Below are positions 17,100-24,561 of a DNA stretch of 64,000 bases, in pieces. Source of the stretch: an uncultured Marinicella sp. (GTDB taxonomy: Bacteria > Pseudomonadota > Gammaproteobacteria > Xanthomonadales > Marinicellaceae); contig CANNBS010000003.1 of NCBI GenBank assembly GCA_947502925.1, positions 124,001 to 188,000 on the forward strand, given 5' to 3'. Numbering within the stretch: position 1 is the first letter of the stretch; every line of letters starts with the position of its first letter. The notes under the pieces are model-generated. The model ran no database searches and was not told the DNA's origin. It saw only the letters and a program-made list of their open reading frames with translations. A program made the position numbers and the translations under genes.

Positions 17100-19802
17100 A
17101 TGTCTGAAATCGGCCGACAAGTTAAAGCGCTGTTTGATTTATGTTCGGATTTACCGCCTGATGAGCACATTGATTGCGTTGAATCATCTGATTTCCCTGA
17201 AGAAATTAAACAAAAGGTCTTGGGTTTGCTCAAACACCAAAACAACGAGCTCGATATTTCCGGCCAGGTATTGGATGCGGTGAAAAACAAGCTTACCTTA
17301 GATGATTTAAAAGCCGGGGATGTCTTTAATGAATTTGAATTAATTAAACCCATTGGCCAAGGTGGCCAGGGTGATGTCTGGCTGGCTAAACGCATTGATG
17401 GTCAGTTTGAGCAACAGGTGGCGGTGAAAATTTTAAAACCGATTTATCAGGAACGCGAAGAGCAGCGTTTTCTGGCTGAGCGGTCTTTGCTGGCACAATT
17501 ATCCCATCCGCACATTGCCCAACTGATTACCGGCGGACAGTATTCTGATGACCGGCATTATATGGTGCTGGAGTGGATTGATGGCACTGATATTATTGAT
17601 TATGCGAAGCAGAAAAAAATATCTCTGAAACAACGCTTACGATTATTTATACAGGTCTGTGAAGCAGTGGCCTATGCCCACCAAAATGGTATTATTCATC
17701 GCGACATCAAGCCCAGCAATGTCATGGTAGATAATAACGGCGTGGTTAAATTACTGGATTTTGGCGTGGCTAAAAGCAAGGACCTGAATTTAACCGAAAC
17801 CCAGCATGAACACATGTTGACCATGGCCTATGCCAGCCCAGAACAGCTAAAAGGGGATAAGGTATCAACCGTGACCGATGTGTATTCTCTGGGGTTGGTT
17901 TTGTATGAGCTATTGACCGATGAAAAAGCCCATGCAGTGGACAACTCTTCTCCGGCAGAATTAATCGAGAGTGTGACTTCGCGGGTCCCTTCGGCACCGA
18001 GTGAGCGAACTGGTCAGGACAAATCTGATGTGATGACCACAAAGATTGATCGAGAGTTAGATTATTTGGTGTTAATGGCCTTACGCAAAGAACCTGAACG
18101 TCGTTACCAAACGGTCAATGATTTACGCCAGGATCTGAAAAACTATTTAGACCATAAGCCTTTAATGGCCGGTGGCGATAGTTGGTGGTATCGCAGTAAA
18201 AAGTTTTTGCTGAGAAATCCGGTGGCCACAGCCATGGCGGTTTTGTTGGTTTGTGCTATAGCGTTACTGCAGATTTCACTGGTTAATTTCAATCGACAAT
18301 TAACCACTCAACGGGATCAGGCCATCGCGGCACAGGCCGAGGCCGAACGCCAGGCCACTTTGGCCAACCAAACCCGGGATTTTCTGCTCAATATTCTAAA
18401 AGCGGCCTCACCCTTGGGTTCACAAGGTAAAGACATTCGCCTTAAAGATGTGTTGGCCATTGGCGAAAAGCAAATTATGAACAGTTTGGAGAATGAACCG
18501 GCACTTAAAACTGAATTATTAAAAACCTTCGGATCCATTCAGCATAATTTGGGCGAGTATAAGAAAGCGCTTGGTTATTATCAAAAAGCCTATGATTTGG
18601 CGTTGGATAATCAACTTATGAATGATGCCATTTTAGCTCAGGCGCAAATGGCCTTAAATGCTGCCTGGTTGAGTGATTATGCATTGACACAAAAACATCT
18701 GAAAGCGGGTGACAATTTACTGCCTGACATTAATGATGTGAGCCAAAAAGCCTGGTACCAAATTATTAAAGCCACGGTTCTTACAGAAATGAATCAACAA
18801 AAGAAAGGTTTGGCACTGGCTCAACAGGTGCTGAATAATGTTACCGAGGCCGGCATTAAAGATGGTGAACTTCTGGGTCGTGTACACAACGAACTGGGGG
18901 TCAGCTATTCAAGGATTGATAATCAGAAATCTTACCAACATCACCGTCAGGCACTGCTATTATCACGTCAGGTTGATGGTGATCGCCATCCAAGTACCTA
19001 CAAGCGATTGATTAATACCGCCAACAGCCTGCAACGTCTGGAACGGTATGATGAAGCCGATGCCTTATTCGAAGAAGCTGAAAAAACCGGTGAATTATTA
19101 TTTACCCCCGGCCACCCGGATTTAGGCCACTTTGTGGCTGAAAGGGCGGTTCATTTTCATGATCGTGGTGCGTTTAACAAAGCGTTGCCGATGTATCAAA
19201 AAGCATTGAAGATGACAATTCATAATAAAAGCAAAAAATCGGAAGATTATGCAGTTCGATTAAATAACCTGGGTTATTTGTATGAAGATTTGGGTCATTA
19301 CATAAAAGCCATTGATATGTACCGAGAATCGATACAGGTTCGTCAAGAACTACTCGGTAAAGACAGCCTCAGCGTCGCCAGTGCCCGCAGTAATCTGGCC
19401 AGAGTTTTGGCCAAAAGTCATCAGTTTGAAGAAGCTGAATCCGTCAGCGAGCAGGTTTTGCCGGTTTATTCCGCCAACGACCGGGATAATTTTTATAATG
19501 AAGTGACCTTGTGGGCGATTAAAATTCAGCGATCTAAGGCTGATCAATGCCGGGGCCTTGTCCAGGACATACAGCCTTTTTTACAGAAACTGGCCGAACA
19601 ATCAGACAAAAGCTGGCGCCGATTAGGTGCTGAGTTCTGGTTAGGTCAGGCCTTTTACGACTGTCGAAATTATGACACCGCCCAAATACTGTTAAACTCA
19701 GTTTTATCGATTAATGATAATGTTTATTTAGCAGATTCTGTCGGACATGAAATGATCCGTTCAAAGGCCAGTCAACTGCTATCAACAATTCAGTCTAAAT
19801 AG
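17100..19802 (+). CDS. Transmembrane Ser/Thr protein kinase with TPR repeats
   Basis: A 900-residue sensor-type kinase. The Hanks kinase domain (about residues 80-350) has a glycine loop IGQGGQGDVW, lysine K110 in VAVKIL, catalytic HRDIKPSN (D202) and DFG (220-222). One TM helix follows at about 373-396. The remaining 500 residues are helical, with several TPR-like units (for example LGEYKKALGYYQKAY and LGHYIKAIDMYRES), presumably periplasmic. Family members with this layout pair with the ECF sigma factor encoded upstream. Its 3' end overlaps the convergent sufE gene by 13 bp. The stimulus is unknown. Confidence 0.92.
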   Translation: MSEIGRQVKALFDLCSDLPPDEHIDCVESSDFPEEIKQKVLGLLKHQNNELDISGQVLDAVKNKLTLDDLKAGDVFNEFELIKPIGQGGQGDVWLAKRIDGQFEQQVAVKILKPIYQEREEQRFLAERSLLAQLSHPHIAQLITGGQYSDDRHYMVLEWIDGTDIIDYAKQKKISLKQRLRLFIQVCEAVAYAHQNGIIHRDIKPSNVMVDNNGVVKLLDFGVAKSKDLNLTETQHEHMLTMAYASPEQLKGDKVSTVTDVYSLGLVLYELLTDEKAHAVDNSSPAELIESVTSRVPSAPSERTGQDKSDVMTTKIDRELDYLVLMALRKEPERRYQTVNDLRQDLKNYLDHKPLMAGGDSWWYRSKKFLLRNPVATAMAVLLVCAIALLQISLVNFNRQLTTQRDQAIAAQAEAERQATLANQTRDFLLNILKAASPLGSQGKDIRLKDVLAIGEKQIMNSLENEPALKTELLKTFGSIQHNLGEYKKALGYYQKAYDLALDNQLMNDAILAQAQMALNAAWLSDYALTQKHLKAGDNLLPDINDVSQKAWYQIIKATVLTEMNQQKKGLALAQQVLNNVTEAGIKDGELLGRVHNELGVSYSRIDNQKSYQHHRQALLLSRQVDGDRHPSTYKRLINTANSLQRLERYDEADALFEEAEKTGELLFTPGHPDLGHFVAERAVHFHDRGAFNKALPMYQKALKMTIHNKSKKSEDYAVRLNNLGYLYEDLGHYIKAIDMYRESIQVRQELLGKDSLSVASARSNLARVLAKSHQFEEAESVSEQVLPVYSANDRDNFYNEVTLWAIKIQRSKADQCRGLVQDIQPFLQKLAEQSDKSWRRLGAEFWLGQAFYDCRNYDTAQILLNSVLSINDNVYLADSVGHEMIRSKASQLLSTIQSK

Positions 19803-20203
19803 GATTGAGCCGTGGACTGAATTTTTTCAATCATGGCATTTAAGCCATTGCTGCGGGTTTGTGACAGGTGCGATGACAAACCAATCAAATCAATAAAATC
19901 AGGTTCGGTATCTACGATATATCTTGGTGTTTGTCCGGAATATATGGTCATAACCAGCGCAATAAGTCCAGATACAATGGCGGCATCTGAGTTGGCATAA
20001 AAATGTAATTGACCGTCTTTGTATTCATGAATCAGCCACACCTGAGACTGGCAGCCGGCCAATAAATTCTCATCTACCTTGTACTTGGCATCCAGTTCGG
20101 GTAGTTCCTGGCCCAAGTCGATAATGTACTGGTATTTTTGTAACCAGTCATCAAATAAATCAAAGGTGTCGATAATCTCTTCTTGGTTGTCCATCTCAGT
20201 CAT
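19790..20203 (-). CDS. sufE: SufE family cysteine desulfuration protein
   Basis: A 137-residue SufE-like sulfur acceptor. It takes persulfide sulfur from a cysteine desulfurase and passes it on for Fe-S cluster assembly. The acceptor cysteine is C51 in LAGCQSQVW, and the downstream SDAAIVSGLIAL matches the family. It lies one base after the cysS stop and is probably co-transcribed with it, which makes sense only loosely, through cysteine. It may equally be the CsdE paralogue, since no suf genes or desulfurase gene are near. An alternative ATG lies three codons in. Confidence 0.88.
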   Translation of the reverse strand: MTEMDNQEEIIDTFDLFDDWLQKYQYIIDLGQELPELDAKYKVDENLLAGCQSQVWLIHEYKDGQLHFYANSDAAIVSGLIALVMTIYSGQTPRYIVDTEPDFIDLIGLSSHLSQTRSNGLNAMIEKIQSTAQSYLD

Positions 20204-20204
20204 G

Positions 20205-21587
20205 TTATTTCTCTTTTAAATGCCAGCGGGTGCCATCAGCAGAATCTTCAATCACCACGCCCATTGTATCCAATTCATCTCGAATGTCATCAGAACGTTG
20301 CCAATCTTTATTTTTTCTGGCGGTTTCGCGTTCTTGAATTAATTGTTCGACGGTTTCTTTTAAATCATCACTGGTCGTTTGTTTGTCCTCGAACCATTGT
20401 TGTGGGTCACTTTGCAAAACACCCAGTAACTCTGCTGACGCTATAAGCAGACCTTTCAGTTCGGCTTGTTCGTCGGCGTCATGACTTTTCTGCAGGGATT
20501 TAGCCAAAGCAATTAAACGGGCAAAGGCTTGCGGGGTGTTTAAATCATCGTTCAGTGCAGCCACCAACTCGGCATCGGGCTCACTGTCGTTGGCTGTAAT
20601 ATCAGACACATCGGCCAGTATCCGATACAGCCTGTCTAGGGTTTTACGGGCTTGTGCCACACTTTTATCTGACCAGTTCACCGACTGGCGATAATGGGCG
20701 CTGAGTAATACCCAACGGACCACTTCACCATTATGTTCCTTCAGCACATCACGAATCAAGGCGATATTGCCCAATGATTTAGACATTTTCTGGTCGCTCA
20801 TGGTGATAAATCCGTTGTGTAACCAATAGCGTGCAAACAGGGATTCATCATTGGCGCAGCAACTTTGGGCGATTTCATTTTCGTGGTGCGGAAAAATTAA
20901 ATCCCGGCCACCGCAATGAATATCAATGACTTTACCCAAATGTTTAGCCGCCATGGCAGAGCATTCAATGTGCCAGCCCGGGCGGCCACGGCCCCAGGGA
21001 CTGTCCCAGCCGGGTAAATCATCTGACGAGGGTTTCCACAGCACAAAATCACCCGGGTTTTTCTTATAATCGGCCACATCGACACGGGCGCCGGCAAGCA
21101 TATCATCTAAATCACGTTTCGATAATTGTCCGTAGTCAGCATAGGTGGTGACATCAAACAGCACATGACCGTCTTGTTCATAAGCATGGCCTTTGTCAAT
21201 CAGGGTCTGAATCATCACAATCATTTCAGCAATATGCTCAGTGGCGTGGGGCTCAATGTCAGGTGGCAGGACATTGAGTGCGCTTAAGTCTTCATTATAA
21301 GCCCGGGCATATTTGCCGGAAATCGTTTGAATAGATTGTCCGCTTTGCTGGGATTGTTTATTAATTTTATCGTCCACATCGGTGATATTTCGGGCGAAAA
21401 GCACCTGCGGATAATGATGTCGTAAAAGACGATTAAGAACGTCAAACACCACCGCCGGTCGGGCGTTGCCGATATGGGCATAGTTATAAACCGTGGGCCC
21501 ACACAAATAAACTGTCACCCGTTGATTATCTATGGGTGTAAAGACTTCCTTGTTGCCTGTTAAGGTGTTTTGAAATTGCAGCGCCAT
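20205..21587 (-). CDS. cysS: Cysteinyl-tRNA synthetase
   Basis: 460 residues, the normal length for this class I synthetase, which charges tRNA-Cys. Visible signatures are the HIGH-type motif HIGN (38-41), preceded by the zinc ligand C29 in LCGPTVYNYA, then GWHIECSAMA and FPHHENEIAQ with further zinc ligands, and KMSKS in DQKMSKSLGN. It is the first gene of a leftward pair with sufE. Essential housekeeping gene. Confidence 0.97.
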   Translation of the reverse strand: MALQFQNTLTGNKEVFTPIDNQRVTVYLCGPTVYNYAHIGNARPAVVFDVLNRLLRHHYPQVLFARNITDVDDKINKQSQQSGQSIQTISGKYARAYNEDLSALNVLPPDIEPHATEHIAEMIVMIQTLIDKGHAYEQDGHVLFDVTTYADYGQLSKRDLDDMLAGARVDVADYKKNPGDFVLWKPSSDDLPGWDSPWGRGRPGWHIECSAMAAKHLGKVIDIHCGGRDLIFPHHENEIAQSCCANDESLFARYWLHNGFITMSDQKMSKSLGNIALIRDVLKEHNGEVVRWVLLSAHYRQSVNWSDKSVAQARKTLDRLYRILADVSDITANDSEPDAELVAALNDDLNTPQAFARLIALAKSLQKSHDADEQAELKGLLIASAELLGVLQSDPQQWFEDKQTTSDDLKETVEQLIQERETARKNKDWQRSDDIRDELDTMGVVIEDSADGTRWHLKEK

Positions 21588-21776
21588 GTGTATGTGCAGA
21601 TAAAAAAGGCTTATTGTAAATCATCATTTCCGGCATTGCACAGGGATTCAATTGGATTGTTCCTGAGAACAAGAATTCACACCATCAGTCTTGTTATCGG
21701 TGTCTGTTTTTATGATAATAGGCGATTGCTCAATATCAGGTGCTTTTTAGTGGCGCCATTAAAATAAATCAGTTCA

Positions 21777-22721
21777 ATGAAAAACACCCGCAACCAGTCA
21801 CAACAATTACAGGTAAATACAGAATTAAAGGCCAACCCGCTGATTCAGTTCACCTATTTGAATCAGCCAATAGCCAATGACTCTTCCGTTGTTTTACCCT
21901 TAAGTGTATTGGCTCAATCGCCTCACTACCACGAAATCTGGCAGGATAATGGCCAACATGTGGATGTCAAAGTTGATGATAATACCCGGGTGATGAAAAG
22001 TGATGATTTTATGGTGCGGGAGTATCACAGCCGGTCACCAGAACTCAGTGATGTGGTCAGTCATGTGTATGATGATGCTTTTACAAACAGTCAAAATGCA
22101 GGTTATGACCATTTAATCCGGGTGTGGAATTATTTCCCGGCGATTAACGATGATATGGCCGGTATGGAAAATTATCAGCGCTTTTGTGTGGCCAGACATG
22201 CTTTGCTGGATCAGCACAATCAATTGGGTCAACCTAATCCGGCGGCCACAGCCATCGGCACCCATAATCAACAATCCTGCTATGTATTCATATTTTCAAA
22301 AATGCCTGGAACGGTGATTGAGAATAATCGACAAGTGTCTGCCTGGGAATATCCGCTGCATTACTCACCGAAGCAACCACGCTTTTCACGGGCCATGCAA
22401 TTAGGTGATTTGCTGATGTGTAGTGGTACAGCCAGCGTGGTCGGTCATGAAACCAGGCACAAAGATAATTTACATATGCAGTTTAAGGAATGCCTGAAAA
22501 ATATTGAGGTTTTACTGCAGGCTTCAGCCGTAAAAACAGATTTAAAAGCGGGTTTATTTCGCTTTTATTTACGAGACACAGGTGATGTCGATGATTTGCA
22601 ACAATTCATCACAGAAGTGGGTTTAAACCGCTATGTGATTCTCGGCGGTGATATATGCCGTGAGGACTTGCTGGTTGAATGTGAGGCTGTGTTTCAAAAT
22701 AGCCTTGAGACCTTTACATGA
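21777..22721 (+). CDS. Chorismatase (FkbO/Hyg5/XanB2-like)
   Basis: A 314-residue protein of the chorismate-hydrolysing family that has a YjgF/RidA-like fold. The conserved core is readable: NYFPAIN, ENYQRFCVARHALL, PAATAIG, then SRAMQLGDLLMCSGTAS and VGHETRH. Members make 3- or 4-hydroxybenzoate or a dihydroxy-cyclohexadiene acid from chorismate. In Xanthomonas, XanB2 supplies hydroxybenzoates for xanthomonadin and ubiquinone. Here it stands alone with no pigment cluster, so feeding ubiquinone synthesis is the simplest reading, as inference. Its last codons lie inside the palindromic element at 22707-22931. Confidence 0.82.
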   Translation: MKNTRNQSQQLQVNTELKANPLIQFTYLNQPIANDSSVVLPLSVLAQSPHYHEIWQDNGQHVDVKVDDNTRVMKSDDFMVREYHSRSPELSDVVSHVYDDAFTNSQNAGYDHLIRVWNYFPAINDDMAGMENYQRFCVARHALLDQHNQLGQPNPAATAIGTHNQQSCYVFIFSKMPGTVIENNRQVSAWEYPLHYSPKQPRFSRAMQLGDLLMCSGTASVVGHETRHKDNLHMQFKECLKNIEVLLQASAVKTDLKAGLFRFYLRDTGDVDDLQQFITEVGLNRYVILGGDICREDLLVECEAVFQNSLETFT

Positions 22722-22931
22722 ATCTGAATTATTGTAAAAATGATTGAAATTTCGAAGTTCAAGGAACGAAACGCAAGTAATAGGCCCTTTTTGTTTCTTA
22801 GACGGTTTGCCGAAGGCAAGAAGTCTAAGGATAAAAAAAGTCAAGGCCGTCAGTCTATTGCTCAGTTTTGTGACCCAGAAATTCGGGATTTCGGTCAATT
22901 TTACTTAATTCACGATTTATGCAAAGGTCTC
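22707..22931. repeat. 225-bp imperfect palindromic element (MITE-like)
   Basis: The two halves are diverged inverted copies over almost the full length. The ends are GAGACCTTTACATGAATC (left) and, reverse-complemented on the right, GAGACCTTTGCATAAATC; inner arms match as GTAAAA-TGA, GAAAT and CGAA. The centre is a tight hairpin, CTTAGAC/GTCTAAG with TTGCC-GAA-GGCAA inside (22797-22829). Similar short ORFs appear on both strands because of the symmetry; I do not treat them as genes. The left end overlaps the last 15 bases of the chorismatase gene. The ends recall IS5-type termini, but I cannot confirm that. Confidence 0.7.
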
Positions 22932-23042
22932 CCAAATAGGGTATGATGTTAGTGGGGTTGAAAGCCATACAAAGTTTTCTATCATTAATCAAACAAATAT
23001 GGGCGTCTGGCGCCCTAAAACATATACACAGAGGATTCTGAC

Positions 23043-23804
23043 ATGTCAGATGTGTTTAACGAAACAGAGTACGACGAATTATATTTAAGCGAGCGATTTC
23101 AGAACAGCAGTTTTTTTGAGCTGAGTGTGGAGTCGATGAATCGGTTTTTATCGATGTGCCATCGCCGTAAGTTTCCCAATAAAACCACCATCATCCGACC
23201 CGGTGATTTAGCCAATACCTTATATTATATTGTCAGTGGCTCGGTAACCATTTCTTATGAAAATGATGAAGGCAAAGAATTAATTCTGGCCTATTTAAAC
23301 AAGGGTGATTTTATCGGTGAGATGGGTTTGTTTATGAAAACTGAACGCCGTGAGGTAATGGTGAAAGCCAAAGAAAAAACCGAAGTGGCAGAAATCGGCT
23401 ATATGCGATTGGGTCAGTTGTTTGAAAATGAACTCAAAGATGATGCCAGTCATATTTTATATGCCATCGGTACCCAGTTAACCCATCGCTTACTACAGAC
23501 TTCACGGAAAGTGCATCGTCTGGCATTTTTAGATGTGACCGGACGGATTGCGCGAACCTTACTGGATTTATGTAAAGAGCCCGCGGCGTTGTCACATCCT
23601 GAAGGGACTCAAATTAAAGTTTCGCGACAGGAAATTTCGCGAATTGTGGGTTGTTCCCGTGAAATGGCGGGCCGGGTTCTTAAAGAACTGCAAACCCAGG
23701 GTAGTATCGCTGTCAAAGGTCACACCATCGTTATTTTGCATAAACGTGAAGATCAGCCGGCCATTGATGATAAGCCCGAAGATACTGAATCGGATGAAGA
23801 TTAA
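23043..23804 (+). CDS. clp: Crp/Clp-like transcription regulator
   Basis: A 253-residue Crp-family activator. The cyclic-nucleotide-binding fold spans about 35-140 (GDFIGEMGLF), and the C-terminal helix-turn-helix is in SRQEISRIVGCSREMAGRVLK. Across the last 100 residues it reads closer to Xanthomonas Clp than to E. coli CRP (HILYAIGTQL, GCSREMAGRVLK). The cAMP-contacting Arg-Ser pair of CRP is R103-E104 here, as in the TREV segment of Clp, a protein that responds to cyclic di-GMP. It has an unusual acidic C-terminal tail (last 20 residues). GAGGA precedes the ATG. Its probable -10 (TATGAT, 22942-22947) lies just past the palindromic element. Confidence 0.88.
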   Translation: MSDVFNETEYDELYLSERFQNSSFFELSVESMNRFLSMCHRRKFPNKTTIIRPGDLANTLYYIVSGSVTISYENDEGKELILAYLNKGDFIGEMGLFMKTERREVMVKAKEKTEVAEIGYMRLGQLFENELKDDASHILYAIGTQLTHRLLQTSRKVHRLAFLDVTGRIARTLLDLCKEPAALSHPEGTQIKVSRQEISRIVGCSREMAGRVLKELQTQGSIAVKGHTIVILHKREDQPAIDDKPEDTESDED

Positions 23805-23812
23805 GGCTTAGT

Positions 23813-23846
23813 CTGTCATACAAATGTCACATTGCGCATTTAAGAT
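23813..23846 (+). promoter_or_regulatory. Pho box and -10 of phoB
   Basis: CTGTCAT-ACAA-ATGTCAC (23813-23830) is two 7-bp PhoB half-sites separated by 4 bp, matching the Pho box consensus at nearly every base. Exactly 10 bp later comes TAAGAT (23841-23846), the expected position of the -10 in a PhoB-activated promoter. It indicates autoregulation of the next gene. Confidence 0.75.
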
Positions 23847-23873
23847 GTGATCGTTCTGTACAATGAATCAATC

Positions 23874-24560
23874 ATGACAAAGCAAATTCTGATTGTAGAA
23901 GATGACCCGGCCATCCTTGAAATGATGGCCTTTTCCTTATCCAATGCGGGTTTCCAGGTTGTTAAAGCTGATCATGGCAAACAAGCTTTACAACAATTAC
24001 AAAATCAACGTCCAGACTTGGTGGTGATTGATTGGGGCCTGCCGGATTTCAGCGGGCTTGAACTGGTGACCATGATTCGCCGGGATGATGTGCTGCAGGA
24101 TTTACCCTTGATTATGTTAACGGCACGGGCTGAAGAGTGCGATAAAATAAAGGGTTTGGAACACGGTGCCGACGATTATTTAATTAAACCGGTGTCGGTG
24201 CAGGAACTCATTGCCCGCATTAAGGCTCATTTGCGGCGGGCGCAGGGTTATCAGGACAGCAAACAACTCAGTTATCAGGGAATTACTATGGACATTGATG
24301 CCCATCGTGTTTGGGTTGATGAGGTGTCGCTAAGTCTCAGTTTAACCGAATTCAGGTTACTTAAACTACTGCTCGAAAACAGTGAAAAATTGCTCAGCCG
24401 TGAACGTATTTTAAATCATGTCTGGGGACACAACGCCACGGTCGAAGACCGCACCGTTGATGTCCATATTTTGCGATTACGCAAAGCGCTGAAACCTTTT
24501 AATAAGGAACGATGGATTAAAACAGTGCGGGGTATAGGTTATCAGCTGACCTGTCACTAA
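23874..24560 (+). CDS. phoB: PhoB-like phosphate regulon response regulator
   Basis: A 228-residue OmpR-type response regulator. The receiver domain has the acidic pocket D10-D11, phospho-acceptor D53 (VIDWGLPD) and the lysine in YLIKPV. The winged-helix DNA-binding domain ends in TVDVHILRLRKAL. Length and sequence fit PhoB, and a Pho box upstream supports this. The ATG at 23874 starts the classic MTKQILIVEDD; an ATG-less extension to 23847 is less likely. No phoR kinase gene follows: uvrA converges one base after the stop, so the partner kinase must lie elsewhere. Confidence 0.9.
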   Translation: MTKQILIVEDDPAILEMMAFSLSNAGFQVVKADHGKQALQQLQNQRPDLVVIDWGLPDFSGLELVTMIRRDDVLQDLPLIMLTARAEECDKIKGLEHGADDYLIKPVSVQELIARIKAHLRRAQGYQDSKQLSYQGITMDIDAHRVWVDEVSLSLSLTEFRLLKLLLENSEKLLSRERILNHVWGHNATVEDRTVDVHILRLRKALKPFNKERWIKTVRGIGYQLTCH

Positions 24561-24561
24561 A

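Noticed and set aside
22740..22946. Open reading frames on both strands at 22623-22946
   Set aside because: They arise from the two arms of the palindromic element; the predicted peptides mirror each other and resemble no family, so I annotate a repeat instead of genes.
23824..23850. CRP-type operator before phoB (TCACA and TGTGA)
   Set aside because: The half-sites are in everted order with wrong spacing; the same bases are better explained by the Pho box and -10 element.
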